A DNA stretch of 64,000 nt from Helopsaltes ochotensis (taxonomy: Eukaryota > Chordata > Aves > Passeriformes > Locustellidae). This document shows, piece by piece, positions 36,301 to 49,553 of the stretch (position 1 is the first letter of the stretch; every line of letters starts with the position of its first letter). The translations under genes and the position numbers were made by a program. The stretch spans positions 45,727 through 109,726 of the forward strand of contig VXBM01001079.1 in assembly GCA_013400155.1 (NCBI GenBank), in the 5' to 3' direction. The notes under the pieces were generated by a model that saw only the letters and a list, made by a program, of their open reading frames with translations, was not told where the DNA came from and made no database searches.

Positions 36301-39300
36301 AAAGCAGACAAAGGTAGACAAAGGTCTATATACTTATACAGTCAGGGTTCATTCATGGGTGTTACATATAATGGGGGTTTTGTGTGTCTGTTTTGGGAAA
36401 CAGGTTTGAACAGGTTAGAAAGACCTTCATGAAGAAATTATCTGAAAAATATGAAATTCATATATGTATGAGGATAGAGGATCTGGAATTGTTTTTATTA
36501 ATATTGTTAAACCTTCACACAGAAAAATTAAATGTGATAAATAATTGTATGGAAATAAGCTAATTTTTGTCTTCTAAGTTTTCATCGTTGTTGCTCAACC
36601 CATGTTTCACTGGTGGAAACCTTATTTGTATTCTTTTTTCAAAAGCTGTCAATTTCTGTATGTTTGTCTGACAACTAAAAACAGGGTTGTCAAGGTGGAT
36701 GAAGGTGAGGAGTAGCTGGGGCAGAATTACACAGCTGGTGTTGACACAGACACACATACACTGTTATTTGCAGCACCCATAGCTAAAGGCATACATGGAT
36801 TCTAATGGCAAATGTTGCTTCCAGGGACAAAAGTGAAACAGTTTAAAAAAGTCTATAAATCATTGAAAACTACAGAAATTCATTTAAATGACAAACATTT
36901 GAAAAGTCACAGTACATGTAAAGAAAAACATCAGATCCAAATCTGAATGATCAGATCAGATTGTGAAAACTTTTATTGTGTCCAGGTCCTTCACACCTGA
37001 AAGCTAATTTTTCTGGAACATAGAACTCATGATGACGTGATGCCATAGATGTGTTAATGCTGTGTAAAAGCAAAGACAAAGTGTTTCAAGAGCACAGACT
37101 CAAAGTACTGCTATGTCAGGGACTGAACCTTTCATAACTTTTGAAATGCTGGTTAAGTATAAAGCAACCAGCATGCTATGTTATTAAATTTTTTAGTTTG
37201 CAAAGTGTCACCCTTTGAAAGGTAATTTAATGCTGTTGAAGTTAGAAGCTGGTTTTAGCTTTAAAGTTGCCAACTATACTGCGCACCTGCACCACGTAAT
37301 TTTACAAGGCGTTCTAGTCCTTTTCTCATCATATCAGAGTGTGTGTATATGCGTTAAGGTTTTTATTCTTATAGCAGAAAGATAAAGTATTCACAGCATG
37401 TTATCTATCTTAAAAAGACAGCAAATGATAATGCATGGTATTGAAAGCACACACAAAATCATCTTGTAATTTTTTTCTAATAGAGACGTGTGACAAGGTT
37501 TGTCTTATATACATCTTAATAGCCGTGAACATATCTGCTATTTTTACATATTTTCAAAATCATTTAGCCCCTCTACTGTATTTTGATTCAAAGTAAATTA
37601 CAGTTTTTAAACTACTGTGGTAATGAAATTTTTGTGATCTGTCAAGTTACATGAGACTGTGTTCTTTACTCTGAATTTTAGTTATAAGAATGAAAAAAGA
37701 GGAAAATTCCTTACCAGTAATTTCCTGTCTTCTGCTGCAAACAGAATTATGGTAACTGTAATACTGTGACAGAAAAATTCAAAGGAAACAAAGCACATAA
37801 ATCCCTACTAAGATGAACTTGTGCATGTAAATTTACTTTCATTTTATCATGTTGTATACCAGAAAGGTTATCTGTTATTAGTTGACATAAGTGCATCTTC
37901 AAGAAGCACTTGAAAATGTTGATTTATTTAAGAGGAAATTAGAACAGCTTCTTTTCTGAATCTCTGAACTTACAATAAATTAACAGAATTACCTAAGTAA
38001 TTTATTTGGTGAGATGATCTTTTAAAAGTGCATTTTCAACATTTTCTTCCATAGGATTTCTAATCTGTTATAGGTAAAACTCAGAGTTAGCAAAAGATTG
38101 TTTCCACAGGCACTGAAAACTGCAAAACTTTTTTTCATCCAGTATATCCCTTTACCAAATAATGGTCAGATGGAATCCTCGGGAAATGTGGATGTTTTCT
38201 GGAGCTGAAAGCTCCTCTTTCCTAAGGAAGGAATAATGACAGTGGGTGGCCTGTTAAAATGCTTTTTTAGGACATTGAATTCAAAGTGCAGTATAAGAAC
38301 CCAGTCTTTTATAATTTAATTTCAGATCCTGTTCAAAATAAAGAATTCATGGCAGGTGAAAATTGGAAACAGTGGCTGAAAGGAACAAAGTTATTACAGA
38401 AACCTTTAAAAATGCAAAAATGTTCAGATTTTGTTCACTGTGATTTTCAGGGTAATTGCAAGTCATTTCTTAACCTATTTAAACCAATTTTCCCATCTTC
38501 AGTTACTCCTATTGGTCTGCATGTTTTTTCCTCTTTTGTTTGTACTGACAGTAGCACATTTTACTTTATGACACCCTTTATGACACCTACCTTTTGTTTT
38601 TTCTTTTTCCCTTATTCAGTTCACAGGACACTTAAGTGCTCTACTGGAAAAAAAGTGCCATCAAAATTTATAAATTATGTTAATTTTTAAAATACTAATA
38701 ATAATGAAGATCTGCAATAAGAATGCAATAGCTAAGAAATAGAAATCTTGCGTTTCTTATTTTTAGTCTTGTGAACATATGCAATTTAAGACACATGACC
38801 ATTTTAAGAGGGTTGAATTTTAAATTTGTTCTCTCTTCTTTGAAGAAATTGACCAAACCCCCAGTGACAGGAGTATTCAAAACTGTACCTCCTATTTTTA
38901 ATTGCCAGCATAATCCATAAGTTTTCTATTTATAATCCATTTTAAAATTGGAAAAATTGTAATCATAAACGTAATGAGAACAATTATTTCCTTTTTTAAT
39001 AGATTAGAATAATTTCACTGTTGTAACTTGGAACATGGAATAAAGCATGAGGAAAAAACCCTCATGCCTAAGGTTGGGATGTGTATGACTAATGGCTGAG
39101 AGATCTCATAGAAGAAAGTCCTGCTTGCATAATTCAGTGACGCTGAGAACATGTTTAATCTTTCTCATATTATAGAGAAGCTTTCTTCTGTATCTGGAAA
39201 CAGAGGCTGGTTAACATTGCAGAAGCTGTCTGATCTGTCCAGGTATTACAGATATTATGCTCTTTATAGAATGGTTATAGTCCTTAACATCAGTGTACAG

Positions 39301-40814
39301 GTCTCACCATTAAATCAATACATAGGGAGAATTCTGAAGTCAGGTGTTGGGAGAGAATTGAAAACATTTTCCATAAATCTAAATAGTAAAAAAAATCATA
39401 TCATTTCACTGTATGATAATGGCAGCCTATAGAAGTGATACTTCACTCCCTACTCAAATTAAAATTTATTTTAGAAATAAGTACTTTTACAAAAGCAACA
39501 CTTTCAATATTTGCATGTTTGACCAGACCTTGGAACTTTCTATCTGAATGCTATTGAAGACACAGTTTTTCAGCCAGATTTAAATCTCTGCACAGAATAC
39601 AGACCATTGGCTTAGACTTGATTTTGAAACTTCACTCCCACACATTGGCAGACAAACAGATAGGTTGTTCAAATTCCTTATATCTGGAAATGCAGTGAAA
39701 GAGATATTCTCTCATAGTTTTGTTTGATTTGGAAATACAAATATTATTTGAAATAAGCCATGAGACTGTAAACTCCAGATCCACTGAACATGAATGCTCA
39801 GATTCGAGGCTTAAGCAATCTCCTTCAGTGTAGAAGACCTTAGATTAAAAGTATCTTATTCAAAATTATTATAATAATTTAAACTATTTTTTTATTTGTC
39901 AATTTATATTAGAAATATACATGCCAATGAACAGCAGGCTTTTTTTGGAAATGTGAGTGAATTCAGAGATATTCTTTAAGTACTAAAAATCTGAAACATG
40001 ATACTGTCTTGTTTTAGAAAGGAAAAGCAAATAAATTGTAATAATATGTGAAGGAATGCTAAAAAGCCATTTTGGTGTGGTTCAGACAGAAAGAGTGTGA
40101 AGAAAATATTCCAAAACTAGTCTTAAACTGAATTCCATTAATTTATTTCTGTTCCTTAACAGTCGATTTAGGAAACATTCCATCAAAACTAAGATTCACT
40201 AAAAAAATAAATGTAAGCTTGCTAACATGCCTACCAATTTACAGGAAAGTTGAAATACATTTTGATGAAATTACTTATTTTATTTGAGGTCCAGCACCTT
40301 TTGCATAGTGTCAAGTCTCTTATGAAATTATGGGGGCTTTAAATAAAACTCACTCGTCAAAAACACAAAAGAAATTTCCTGAAGGTAACAGGCTCACTTT
40401 GTCAGGACTTTGGGAACTGAATGACAGAAAATAGTTTTTGAGTTTTTTATTCTTTGGATTTAGTAAAAGACGTTTAAAGAGGTTAAGCAAAGTTTTCATG
40501 TGGTCCTATAAGCCCTTCAATATCATTTTAAGCTGCTCATGTGACAAGGTTAACCAGAAAATTCTGCTGTCTTTCTCTATAACAGACTGCTCATTGAATG
40601 TCCATTATTTAAAACCCAAGAGGTGTAAAGGAAAGATATAAATTATAATTTAGGTGACAGATTATAAAAGAAACTTATAAGGACTTAATAAATTCAAGTA
40701 ACAATTGGAGATTAAATACATTCAACAGATATTATTCTTTAATACACACCATACTTTATTAAAAACATAAAATGAAGAAGTGAAGTCACTCCAGAAATAC
40801 AAATGTGTTCTGTC
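33301..40814. other. Long AT-rich non-coding stretch
   Basis: About 7.5 kb with no recognised gene. The longest frame, 38286-38690 (134 codons, plus strand), has no family motif and a phenylalanine-rich tail that reflects T-rich DNA. Low-complexity patches lie at 33755-33800 and 34879-34976, and a T run at 35966-35978. Nothing marks a promoter or exon. Confidence 0.5.
34879..34976. repeat. A-rich/(CAA)n low-complexity tract
   Basis: Runs of A separated by C or CC, then (ACA)n and three copies of AAAAAAGC. The reverse strand produces a hydrophobic V/G/F frame that is an artefact. Confidence 0.93.
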
Positions 40815-41279
40815 CCTTTATAGCTCGATGGCATTAGGGTACATCATGCACCAGATCTGTGACAGCCTTATACTCCTGTGCGTCTGACATGTCAGTGGAT
40901 TCCCTAGAGCTGACTGCATTGGAGACTGAAGCCAGCCTCGCTGGGAATGACTGGCAAGGGCACCCGTTGTGACTTGCCCAGAGGCTCTGTGCATCCTTGG
41001 CATGGACTGTATCAGGAGAGGGTACTTCAAAAACCCCAAAAAGGTGCTGGTAGACTTTTAGTACGGCTGTCTTGGAGATGGAGGAAATTGAGCAGCTGTC
41101 TGCCTTGCCTGATCTCTTGGAGGGCCCTTCTGTTGTGGGGTTGCTGAGGCTGAAGAGCAACAGGTGCGGATCCCTCCCATGACGAGCACCATCTGACACT
41201 CCCTGACTCCCTTCCACACGCTCATACGGTGTCTAGAGAGCCAAGGAGTGATCAGTAGAACCCGCTCACCTTTTAAGAA
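40815..41279 (-). pseudogene. Endogenous retrovirus leader/gag-region remnant
   Basis: This lies directly downstream, on the minus strand, of an LTR and a primer-binding-site-like sequence, where a retrovirus would have its leader and the start of gag. A 127-codon minus-strand frame (40834-41217) is open and hydrophilic. It has no motif I can name, so I do not claim it is gag. The segment stops at about 40815 in ordinary AT-rich DNA, and no protease, polymerase or envelope sequence follows. It is a truncated, inactive remnant whose composition (more GC, few stops) differs from its surroundings. Confidence 0.5.
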
Positions 41280-41297
41280 TCCCACACTGGGTGCCAA
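41280..41297 (-). other. Retroviral primer-binding-site-like sequence
   Basis: On the minus strand it reads TTGGCACCCAGTGTGGGA, close to the 3' end complement of a lysine tRNA as used by many retroviruses. It lies 8 bases after the inferred end of the LTR (normally about 2), suggesting a small insertion or a misplaced LTR border. Confidence 0.55.
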
Positions 41298-41305
41298 ATA
41301 GGATT

Positions 41306-41694
41306 TGTGGTGTAACTCCAGCTGGCAGCTAAATACCACTCACCCTGCTGCTCACTCACCCCGGTGCCCTGCCCGGCTGCCCCCAGCGGGATGGGGAGGA
41401 GAACTGCAAAAAGGTACACTGCAGGGATGCAGACGAGAACAGTTTAATACCTGAAATAAATTCTTGAACTTCTTGTGCTTGCTGGCACACCATGGGTAAC
41501 TGAAAAGTCCTTGTCTTAGGGTAAGCATTGCACAGCAAAAACTAAACCAGCAGTGTGTTAGCAACATTATTCTCATACAAAACACAGCTCTGTTCCAGCT
41601 GCTTGGAAGGAAATGATAGCTGGAGGCTGTCTTGGGCACAACAATCATAAAATTAAAGAGTTTTTGACTCTTGGAGAAGTAAGGAGGCATGCCA
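41306..41694 (-). mobile_element. Degraded avian ERV LTR, minus strand
   Basis: Reading the minus strand, it contains GAGCTGTGTTTTGTATGAGAA, GTTGCTAACACACTGCTGG and TGCTGTGCAATGCTTACC. These match the upstream part of a common avian ERV LTR. An ATTAAA signal (41443-41448) and TTCTCCTCCCCATCCCGCTG follow, and the end is AGCTGCCAGCTGGAGTTACACCACA. The middle, where the promoter with its TATA box should be, is missing or unrecognisable, so this LTR is shortened to about 390 bp. Together with the primer-site-like sequence it forms the 5' end of a provirus whose body is lost. The outer border near 41694 is approximate. Confidence 0.75.
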
Positions 41695-41880
41695 GCAGAG
41701 ATACCACTTTGGACTTCCAGAAAAGAGTTTCAGTTGTTATTTTCAGTAGTTATTTTCATTATTTCAAACCTTGTTCCTAATTTCAGTCCCTGTCAAAAAT
41801 CCTCTGAAATTGACAAGTTCACAAATTAATTGAAAAATGTAATAATTTTAAAATTTATAAGATATTATGCTTAGAAATTC

Positions 41881-41939
41881 TGGGGTTTTTTTTGGTGTTG
41901 TTTGTTTTTTGTATTTTTTTTTTTTGGTTTTTTTTTTAC
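41881..41939. repeat. T/G-rich low-complexity tract
   Basis: GGGGTTTTTTTTGG followed by GTTTG and long T runs. Simple sequence just beyond the ERV remnant. Confidence 0.9.
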
Positions 41940-44900
41940 AGTGCCCAATCTAGGCGTTGTCTAAGTAACCAATTACTTATGAATGGCTTCTCCTGTCTTT
42001 TCTGATCCTGTTTTTCTCTATTATCTCTTCAACTGAGTAGCGTACCAGCATCCCAAGTATCATTAAATAAATCCGTAAGTAGTATTCACCTCATCATACT
42101 CCAGGTCACACAATCTATCTCTTCTGAGAATTCTCATTAACTCTTGTGGGTTAGGAATCTGGAAATGTGCTTTGTCATTGAAATAAGGGAAGAAAATGCA
42201 AGGAGAAAGAACTCCTTTACCAGTTGCAGTTCTCAGAGCAGGATAACCTTATCCTGAGAGAGACTAGTACCATTTCCCTCTGGAACTCTTGAATTTCTCT
42301 TCACATGCTGATTGTATCTTACAAAGTGTTTGCATTTATTATGTTAAGCATGCATTGAAACATTATTTATTTTTTAAATCTTACCTGATGACAGAGGGAA
42401 AGAAGCAGAGGGGAATAACTTGTGTTGGACATTTCTTGGCAGCAGCTGACAGCAGTCATGATCTGGTAATTGATCCTGAACCACGTGAACCACTGTTAAA
42501 ACACTGTGACCTGTTTTGGCGATTCAGGTAGAATTTCTGTTCCTGAGACAAGTAAAAAGAACTGGGAGAAGAGTGGAAAAGGGATCATTCTTCATGAGAG
42601 GAGCAGCAGTTTAGGAGAAGCACATTACCTGACACTTTCATGTACTCGTCACTAATTCAGGCTAAATACTTCTTTGGTTTGTCCCTTTTGTGTCATGAAA
42701 AGTCATTCATTACTCCAAGTGCAGTTTCATGCCTTGTGTCACTTATAATAGTGCAGTTTATCACCACAGCAAGAGGGAAAAGCGCAGAAAAATTAGGTTA
42801 ATCAATACCTCTGCAGTGTGTTTGACATTACGTTCAGGAAAGGTTTAGCATGTCATTCCTAACTGCAGGCCATAAACTGCCTGAGGTCTGGGTATGCTCT
42901 TGATGTGAATGCTGGTTCCTCATGCGGATCGAGGGCAGAACATAGCTTTAAGCTTCTGCTAATCATGCACCCCCTGCAGACACCTAGCACCTTGGATTGT
43001 AAAAAAATGTGACACCACTGCTTCCAATATTCCCTCTCCTGAAAAAAAAAATAATGTTTCTAATTAGCAGACCATGGCAAAATCCCTAACCAAATGTTCT
43101 GTTTAAAATTTATGAACATTTTTTTTTCCTTTGCGTTTTTAAAGTACTTATCCACTGTTTGGTAGGCAGGGGTTTGTTGGAGGCTGGTGTTAAGAGTTTT
43201 ATGAGCATTTCGGTGCTTTTACACTGGATCAAGGTAGGAAATGGCAAACCAACAATGAAAAAAATATTTGTGAGGTACTTTATTAGTAAGGGATAGGATG
43301 TACGATAATAAGGTTACAAGCATAGGGAGCTTGGGGGGAAAAAGCCTCCTACTTTTTGTACTGCAAAATCACAGGACACCCAGAAATGTGTAGATTCACA
43401 TCTGTGATTTAAAAAAATATATGAATCCCTTATTTGTGGAAATAATATGTGCTCTTATACTGCAGGCGTTATTCCGGCAAATACTGGTGATGTCTGCGAT
43501 GATGTCTTGCAATGACAATGACAACCTTATGATGCATTTTTGTAACACTGGAAGTTACTCCCCGTGTCTTTAGATGCAAAACTTCCTAGTCTTGCATGTT
43601 GCGATCCCCTGTGAATTTGGTAGTTTCCATCTATAATTTATTTTCTAAAAGCCACAAGTCTGTTTGAATTTTGTTCAGAGCAAGAGCTGAGCACTGTGGG
43701 TTTTAGCATTGTACAAAGCATTACTATAATTTAAAACACACATTATATCAGTTATTTTAAATTACATGTTCTTGAAGCTATGTCATCATTTTTGTAAACC
43801 TCAGTAAAATATTCTTTTTTTTTAGAAGAGTTACTTGTAAAGTTTATACAATTATGTAGTCTGAGATAAAGTTCAAAGACACAAGGATGAATATCATTCA
43901 AATTTACAGAAACCTGCAGCCCAGATCCTTGGTAGACTTAAAGAGACATTACTTCACTGAAATTAATGGAGCTATACTGATATGCTCCAAATCAGAAACT
44001 GTACTGGAATGTTTATCTAAAGATAATGTAAAAATCTTTCATCTTGAAATTGAGTAAGGTAGTTCATAAATACAGGCTTTCCTTCAAGACTTTTGGTATG
44101 AGTGTGATTTTCATTTGAATGAGGACAAAAAGGCTACTCTCAGCATAAATTAGAGATAAAACAGGAAAAGGAAGAAAGGACAATTAGAATGATACACTGA
44201 CAACTGATAAGACTAGAGTACAAGTGAGATATGTTCATTAAATTAACCCTGAGTGGAGTTCTTATGTACTACTAAAATTTCAGGACAAAAGGTTTATTTC
44301 TGAATCATTTTTCTGCTCACATTTTTTATAAGTTAAAAGGTACTCTTCCCACCTGTAAATGAATTTATTTTAAACTCAGAAGGGGATTATTATGATCACT
44401 TATTCTGAACTTTTATATAAGGCCTGCCCGCTTTTTTGAAGCAAAATAATACAATTTCCTCCATAATAATCTGTACTTTTATGTGTCTTTTCTTTTTTTT
44501 AATAGTATTTTTAAAAAGTGAGATGTGGATTTAGCTGGGAACAATGTCTCACCCTATAATTTGACTGTAGGGTAACCACAGGCACACATTCCTGCTATAC
44601 TTTTATTTCTATTATTCAGAGAATGGGTAACACTTTTTGGGACAGGTCTTACAAAGATTTTCAGTGCTTACATTTTACGTGCCAGATTTTTTGGTTCCTG
44701 TAAACATTTATTTAGAGGTGTTTCTAGATTAATTTGTCAAATGGGTCTGAAAGAATTAAAAATTTTAATTGACAGGTTGAATAAGTGAGTTGCATCACTC
44801 AGACTGCTATAATAATCATTAAATATGATAGAATCCATATTTCTGAAAATGAGGACAAAACTCAGACTTCCAGCTCTGAAATGTACCCTTCTTATTGCCA

Positions 44901-47900
44901 GTTACTTTGTCTTATATAACTTTATTTGTATTACTTGGCCATGTCAGTGTGCCATTTGACAGAAAAATGCAGCACACTCCCTACTCAGTTATTCATACAT
45001 ATAGGTACACATATATACACAAAGATATTTCTCCTAAAGGAATAAGTGTTATTGACACTTGCAGGCCCAAGTATAATGTGTTCATTTTAAAAACAAGTTC
45101 AAGAAGGAGTCCAGCTTTGATTCTGGATGAGATTATGTCAAGAAATTTTGCATTTGTAAACCAAACATCAGATTCAGTGAGATTCTATGTGTAATAGGAC
45201 CAGGGTGGCAATAAAGGTGCTTTGGATCTCATAGTGAATCACCTAGTCTGGAGACCTCTTTGAATGTTGGCAACAGTGTATAGATAGTGATAGTTGTAGG
45301 CAGTCTTTGAGCATTTTATTCTGGCAGCTAATAAATCCACTGTGTATTTTATCAGCCCTGATATTCCTTGGATAATGGCCAAAGAGAAAAGCGTTTATCT
45401 ACCATGTGCATCTACTAAAAAGCTGGAACAAATCTTCATTTTTATTAGAAAAGTCACTCACTCATGGCCTTTATTTTTACATAGCAAGCACAAATGATTT
45501 TCTGGAACATTTCTGTGGAATTATGCTCTTTTCTGAAAAGTCTACATTAGGAAGGTGATACTTTACTAACATCCAATGAAACCTTGTTAACCAGTTAAAA
45601 GCTAAAATGGAATGGAATTCTGTAACTGTGCCTTTTACACCCAGCATACACATCACTTTTTATACACTGCTAACCCATTACAACAGCATCTAAGATAATT
45701 TAAATGGACTTCATACTGCCTTATGATGCAATGAAATAAATAAGCAGAATGATAGCCATGGTGATTGGCTAGGTATGAAGACTGGAAAATTGAGACAGGA
45801 ACCATGTGCTAAATTCTAGGAGACTTTTTAGAATAATAATAATTTTACTGAGTTTTAAGTGATTTATCATCTGTGGACACCCTGAAAAAAATTCAGAAAT
45901 GCCAAGTGGGGAAAAACTGTGCCACAAAACTGAACCCTATTGGAACCCAAAGTTGGGCCTATGAAGAGTTGTTACCAAAGTCTTGTGATAGTTTGGGATG
46001 ATGTGCTAAGTGTATATGGACCATTTTAAAAAGTAGTGGGTTTGATTTGTAGAGATTCATATGAAATTCTAGTTAAACAAATCCACTGACACCACCTGGA
46101 AACTCCATGAGCAGGGCAATTCTCTATATTTTATTAATACAGTACCTGAAGAGATTATTGGAATTTTTAATCAGTACTGTTTAATAACGGATTATTTGAC
46201 AAACAGGCAGGAAGGCATGACATCAGGCAAGTATTTCATTATAATTTCTGTATTTATCATGTTTTGGGCTATTTTAATTAGGCAGATTATACATCTATAG
46301 CTAGAAATTGAGAGAACAGCAATTTGAAAAGAATAGGTGAAAAATATAAGATTTTCTTATACCATAGCAAAAACATTTTGTGATGTTTAAAATAAAGAAA
46401 AGCAAACAGCTCTGTTCTGGTGTGCTTGAGATACAAAGTAACAAAGCTTGACTGAGTGTAGATGGCTATATTTATCTTAAGTTATATCTTCTTCCTAGTG
46501 CTAGGTTTTAGTAATATTTTAATTTGAAAAAACTGATTTAAAGACCAGTATTACTGTAATATTGGGTACCTCTTCTTTGCCAACTGACTGCATTAGAATC
46601 AAGTAAAAGACACAAATTTTAGGTTGAATATGTTCCCGAAGAAGCCAGGAACCAATGTGGTGTTCTGCTGCAATGCTGCAGAGAGCATGCATTGTGGGCA
46701 ACAGGTACCAGCCTTTGGAGGAAAGAAAATCTTCTTTCAGGTCTTCTATCAATTTGGTCTCTGTATGCAAATGTTTCTGGTTTTAATGGCCAGACAATCT
46801 GAGATACAAAAATTGATTTCACATCCTCTGTTGAGCATAGATGCTCATTGCCTCTGTAGGACCAGCACCTGCTGCAAGCTTCATTGACAGTAAGCAAACA
46901 CAAATGGTGCTGGAATGATGCTGGGCCACAGTACATGGCACTCTTCTTTCTGTCTTTGCATCATACCAGTTGCTAACTTAGATTTGTCCAATGACAACAA
47001 TTGTTAAAATGATGTCCAAATGCAAGTTACTGTATGAAGTATAGTTGATACAAAGGCTACTGTAGCTGAGGACCTACCCTCAGTACTAGGAAATAATCAT
47101 AGATTTTGGGTGAAGGAAAGGTCCAATGTTAAGGAACCACTTTCAGGGAAAAGTCCCAGACTGCAGTGTCCTGAACACTTTATGTTTAGTACACCATAAA
47201 CCCCTAAAATACCATGAATCCTTGTTACATCTCTACTCTGTATTGTGATGTTTATTCTGTCCAGCAGCACATGCTGGATCCATTTATGTCTCCTTTCTTC
47301 ATTTATGTCATTAGCAGATATCTTTACTGCATCCCCCATTAATATGTTCAACAGACCTTTTGAGTGAACAACTTTTTTACTTTTTTTACTTGCATGTAAT
47401 TTTAAGATAATCTAGTCAAATAACCAGAAGTATTCCATACCCAACACTGTCAATTGCAGCTACAGCCAATTAAAGAAAAAAAATTAGAAGATACTCTCAA
47501 AATCTTTATTACTATATAGATAATATAACATCACTATTTCCTGCAAGTCCGTATATGAAGTAATAGAACATTATTAAGGAGAAGTATAAGAACTAAAGAG
47601 GATAATCAGAAAAATCTTGTGGAAAACTCCTATGACCCACCTTAGAAGATAAGGATAATTGAGGTTCTTGTCAGTAGATACCTTGGTGTGGACTAGAGTG
47701 AAATGACACTGAATGACTGGTGTTTGTGAATATATATGTATTTACTTTCAAACAAATTGATTGCAAAGGAAAATAAGTATGTATCCATTTTAGTTATTAT
47801 TACCTATAGTAATATAGCAATATAAAAATCACATTGAAAATACTTGTAAGGAAAAAAAAAGAAAGAATAAGAGTAGAGAGATCTCGCCACTTCTAGATCT

Positions 47901-48041
47901 CACAGTTGGTTATTGCTATTTTGATGTCTGTTGGTCAGAAGCCGTGTCTAGATTCTTGGTTGAAGGACCAGTGGTTGCACTGTTGGTAGTACAGGAGAGT
48001 CCTACAAAACTTTTGGTTTATATTCCCTCAGGTTCAAGTGG
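41940..48041. other. Long AT-rich non-coding stretch
   Basis: About 6 kb with no recognised gene or repeat. The parts around 42820-43010 and 43460-43620 look less repetitive and could be conserved non-coding DNA. 46519-46936 has moderately long frames on both strands, but they overlap and share no known motif. Confidence 0.5.
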
Positions 48042-48130
48042 AAACTCCCAGCCTTACAAGAAAGATTGTAATAGGCCTTGCTAAAATGTCTGTCCCAGTA
48101 GGACGGGGGTAATGGTTTCAAACTCCCAGC
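48042..48130. other. 71-bp templated insertion with inverted centre, 11-bp direct repeats
   Basis: 48053-48123 copies CR1 bases 49249-49319. The first 15 bp (CTTACAAGAAAGATT) and last 26 bp are identical and in the same orientation. The middle 28-29 bp are the exact reverse complement of the donor (donor GGGACAGACATTTTAGC; here GCTAAAATGTCTGTCCC). Both segments are 71 bp. AAACTCCCAGC occurs at 48042-48052 and again at 48120-48130, so the insert is bracketed by an 11-bp direct repeat, of which AAAC is shared with the donor end. There is no other CR1 sequence around it. Confidence 0.9.
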
Positions 48131-48867
48131 AGCAAATTTTAAACTGGATGATGTAATGCTGTGAGTCATGGGATACTTCTGGGGTCTTTGATGGTCTAAG
48201 TCTTTACAGCTGCCAATTAAACTCCGTGCAGTTGAGTCTATTATGGCCCATGACAGCCCATCAGCAGAGCTGAGCACCTTCAGTCAATGTGTGAGTGATT
48301 TGCTAGGGCAGTTATCACGGCTGAATTCAGTTGAGTAAGGACAAAGAGACATTAGCTGCCTGGAAGGATTTGCCTCTTTCTTACCTTGTTCAACACCAGC
48401 CTTGTAGCCTGTTGACTGTGCTCACCTTCTGCACCTGGGAGGTTGCATTGCGGCTCACTGCCTCAGTGTTAGAGCCACCAGCATTCCAGTCCATTCCAGC
48501 ATAGCTTGTGGATTCTTCTTCCCAGACCTGGGATGATTGGACAGTAGTACCTCCCTTAATCTTACCTGAAATTCGCATTGCAGTCCAAATTCCAGTTATT
48601 AGGCATATTTGGAGGGGTCACAGATGAACATCTGCCTCTTTGCAGTTTGCTATAGTGGGCAAAAGTCCTTCAATGATTTTACCAATTTTTAAGCCATTAA
48701 CGATTTCAGTTTCTCCCAAAAGCTCAAAACTTCCTGGAATGTATTACTAATCCTGTTCCAGTTAATGTTGAGGGCCTGTGGCATCCCATGGGATTACTCT
48801 AATTGTGATCTCAATTCTAAAGGTAGTACTAGAGCTTGTATGGGAAGGAAGATTGATCTGTGAGGAA
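48131..48867. other. Non-coding DNA between the insert and the CR1
   Basis: Mixed composition, no recognised family. A minus-strand frame across 48002-48277 includes the inserted CR1 piece and is not a gene. Confidence 0.45.
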
Positions 48868-49553
48868 TTTGAGAGGAGCCCTGTGAGAAGAACTTGGGGG
48901 TACTGGTAAATGAAAACCCGGACAGGAGCTGGCAATGTGAGCTCACAGACCAGAAAACCCATTTGTATTCTGGGCTGCATCCAAAGCAGTGTGGCCAGCA
49001 GGGAAAGGGAGGGGATTCTGCCCCGCTGCTCTGCTCTGGTGGGACCTGCAAATCACATTCAGCTCTGGGATCCTTGGCGCAGGAAGGATGTTGACATGTT
49101 AGAGTGAGTCCAGAAAAGGATCATGAAGATGATTAGAGGGATGGAGCACATCTCCTATGAGGAAAGTGAAGCAAGCTGGGGTTGTTCAGCCTGAAGAAAA
49201 GACCCCAGGGAGATTTAATTGTGGCCTTTTTTGGGTACTTAAAGAAGTCTTACAAGAAAGATTGGGACAGACATTTTAGCAAGGCCTATTATAGTAGGAC
49301 GGGGGTAATGGTTTCAAACAAAAATAGGGTATATTCGGGCTAGACAAAAGGAAAAAAATATTCATGAGGATGATGAACCACTGGCACAAGTTCCTACTGG
49401 CTGACCAATCCCTGGAAGTGTTCCAGACCAAGCTGGATGAGGCTCTGAGAAGCCTGGTCTAGTGGAAGATGCCCATGCTAATTGCAGGGTAATTGGACTA
49501 GATGGCCTTTAAAGGTCCCTTACAACACAAAAGTCTATGTATAATTCTATGAA
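48868..49553 (+). mobile_element. CR1 LINE 3' fragment, plus strand
   Basis: Begins near GAGAGGAGCCCTGTGAGAAG, in the C-terminal RT region. A frame shows landmarks of that domain (CILGCIQSSVASR at about 48958-48997), then GGGTTGTTCAGCCTGAAG, CTTACAAGAAAGATTGGGAC, TGGACTAGATGGCC and an octamer-like end TAATTCTATGAAAT at 49553. About 690 bp remain, with frameshifts and stops. It is the donor of the 71-bp insert at 48053-48123. Its subfamily (TTACAAGAAAGA...GGTAATGGTTT) differs from the 29-kb copies. Confidence 0.92.

Noticed and set aside
38286..38690. 134-codon plus-strand frame, the longest outside repeats
   Set aside because: No domain or motif, a phenylalanine-rich tail from T-rich DNA, no splice or promoter evidence. 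One frame of this size is plausible by chance in 64 kb.
46519..46936. Overlapping 83-105 codon frames on both strands, considered as a processed pseudogene
   Set aside because: No recognisable protein family, no poly(A) tail and no target duplication. Kept as unassigned DNA.
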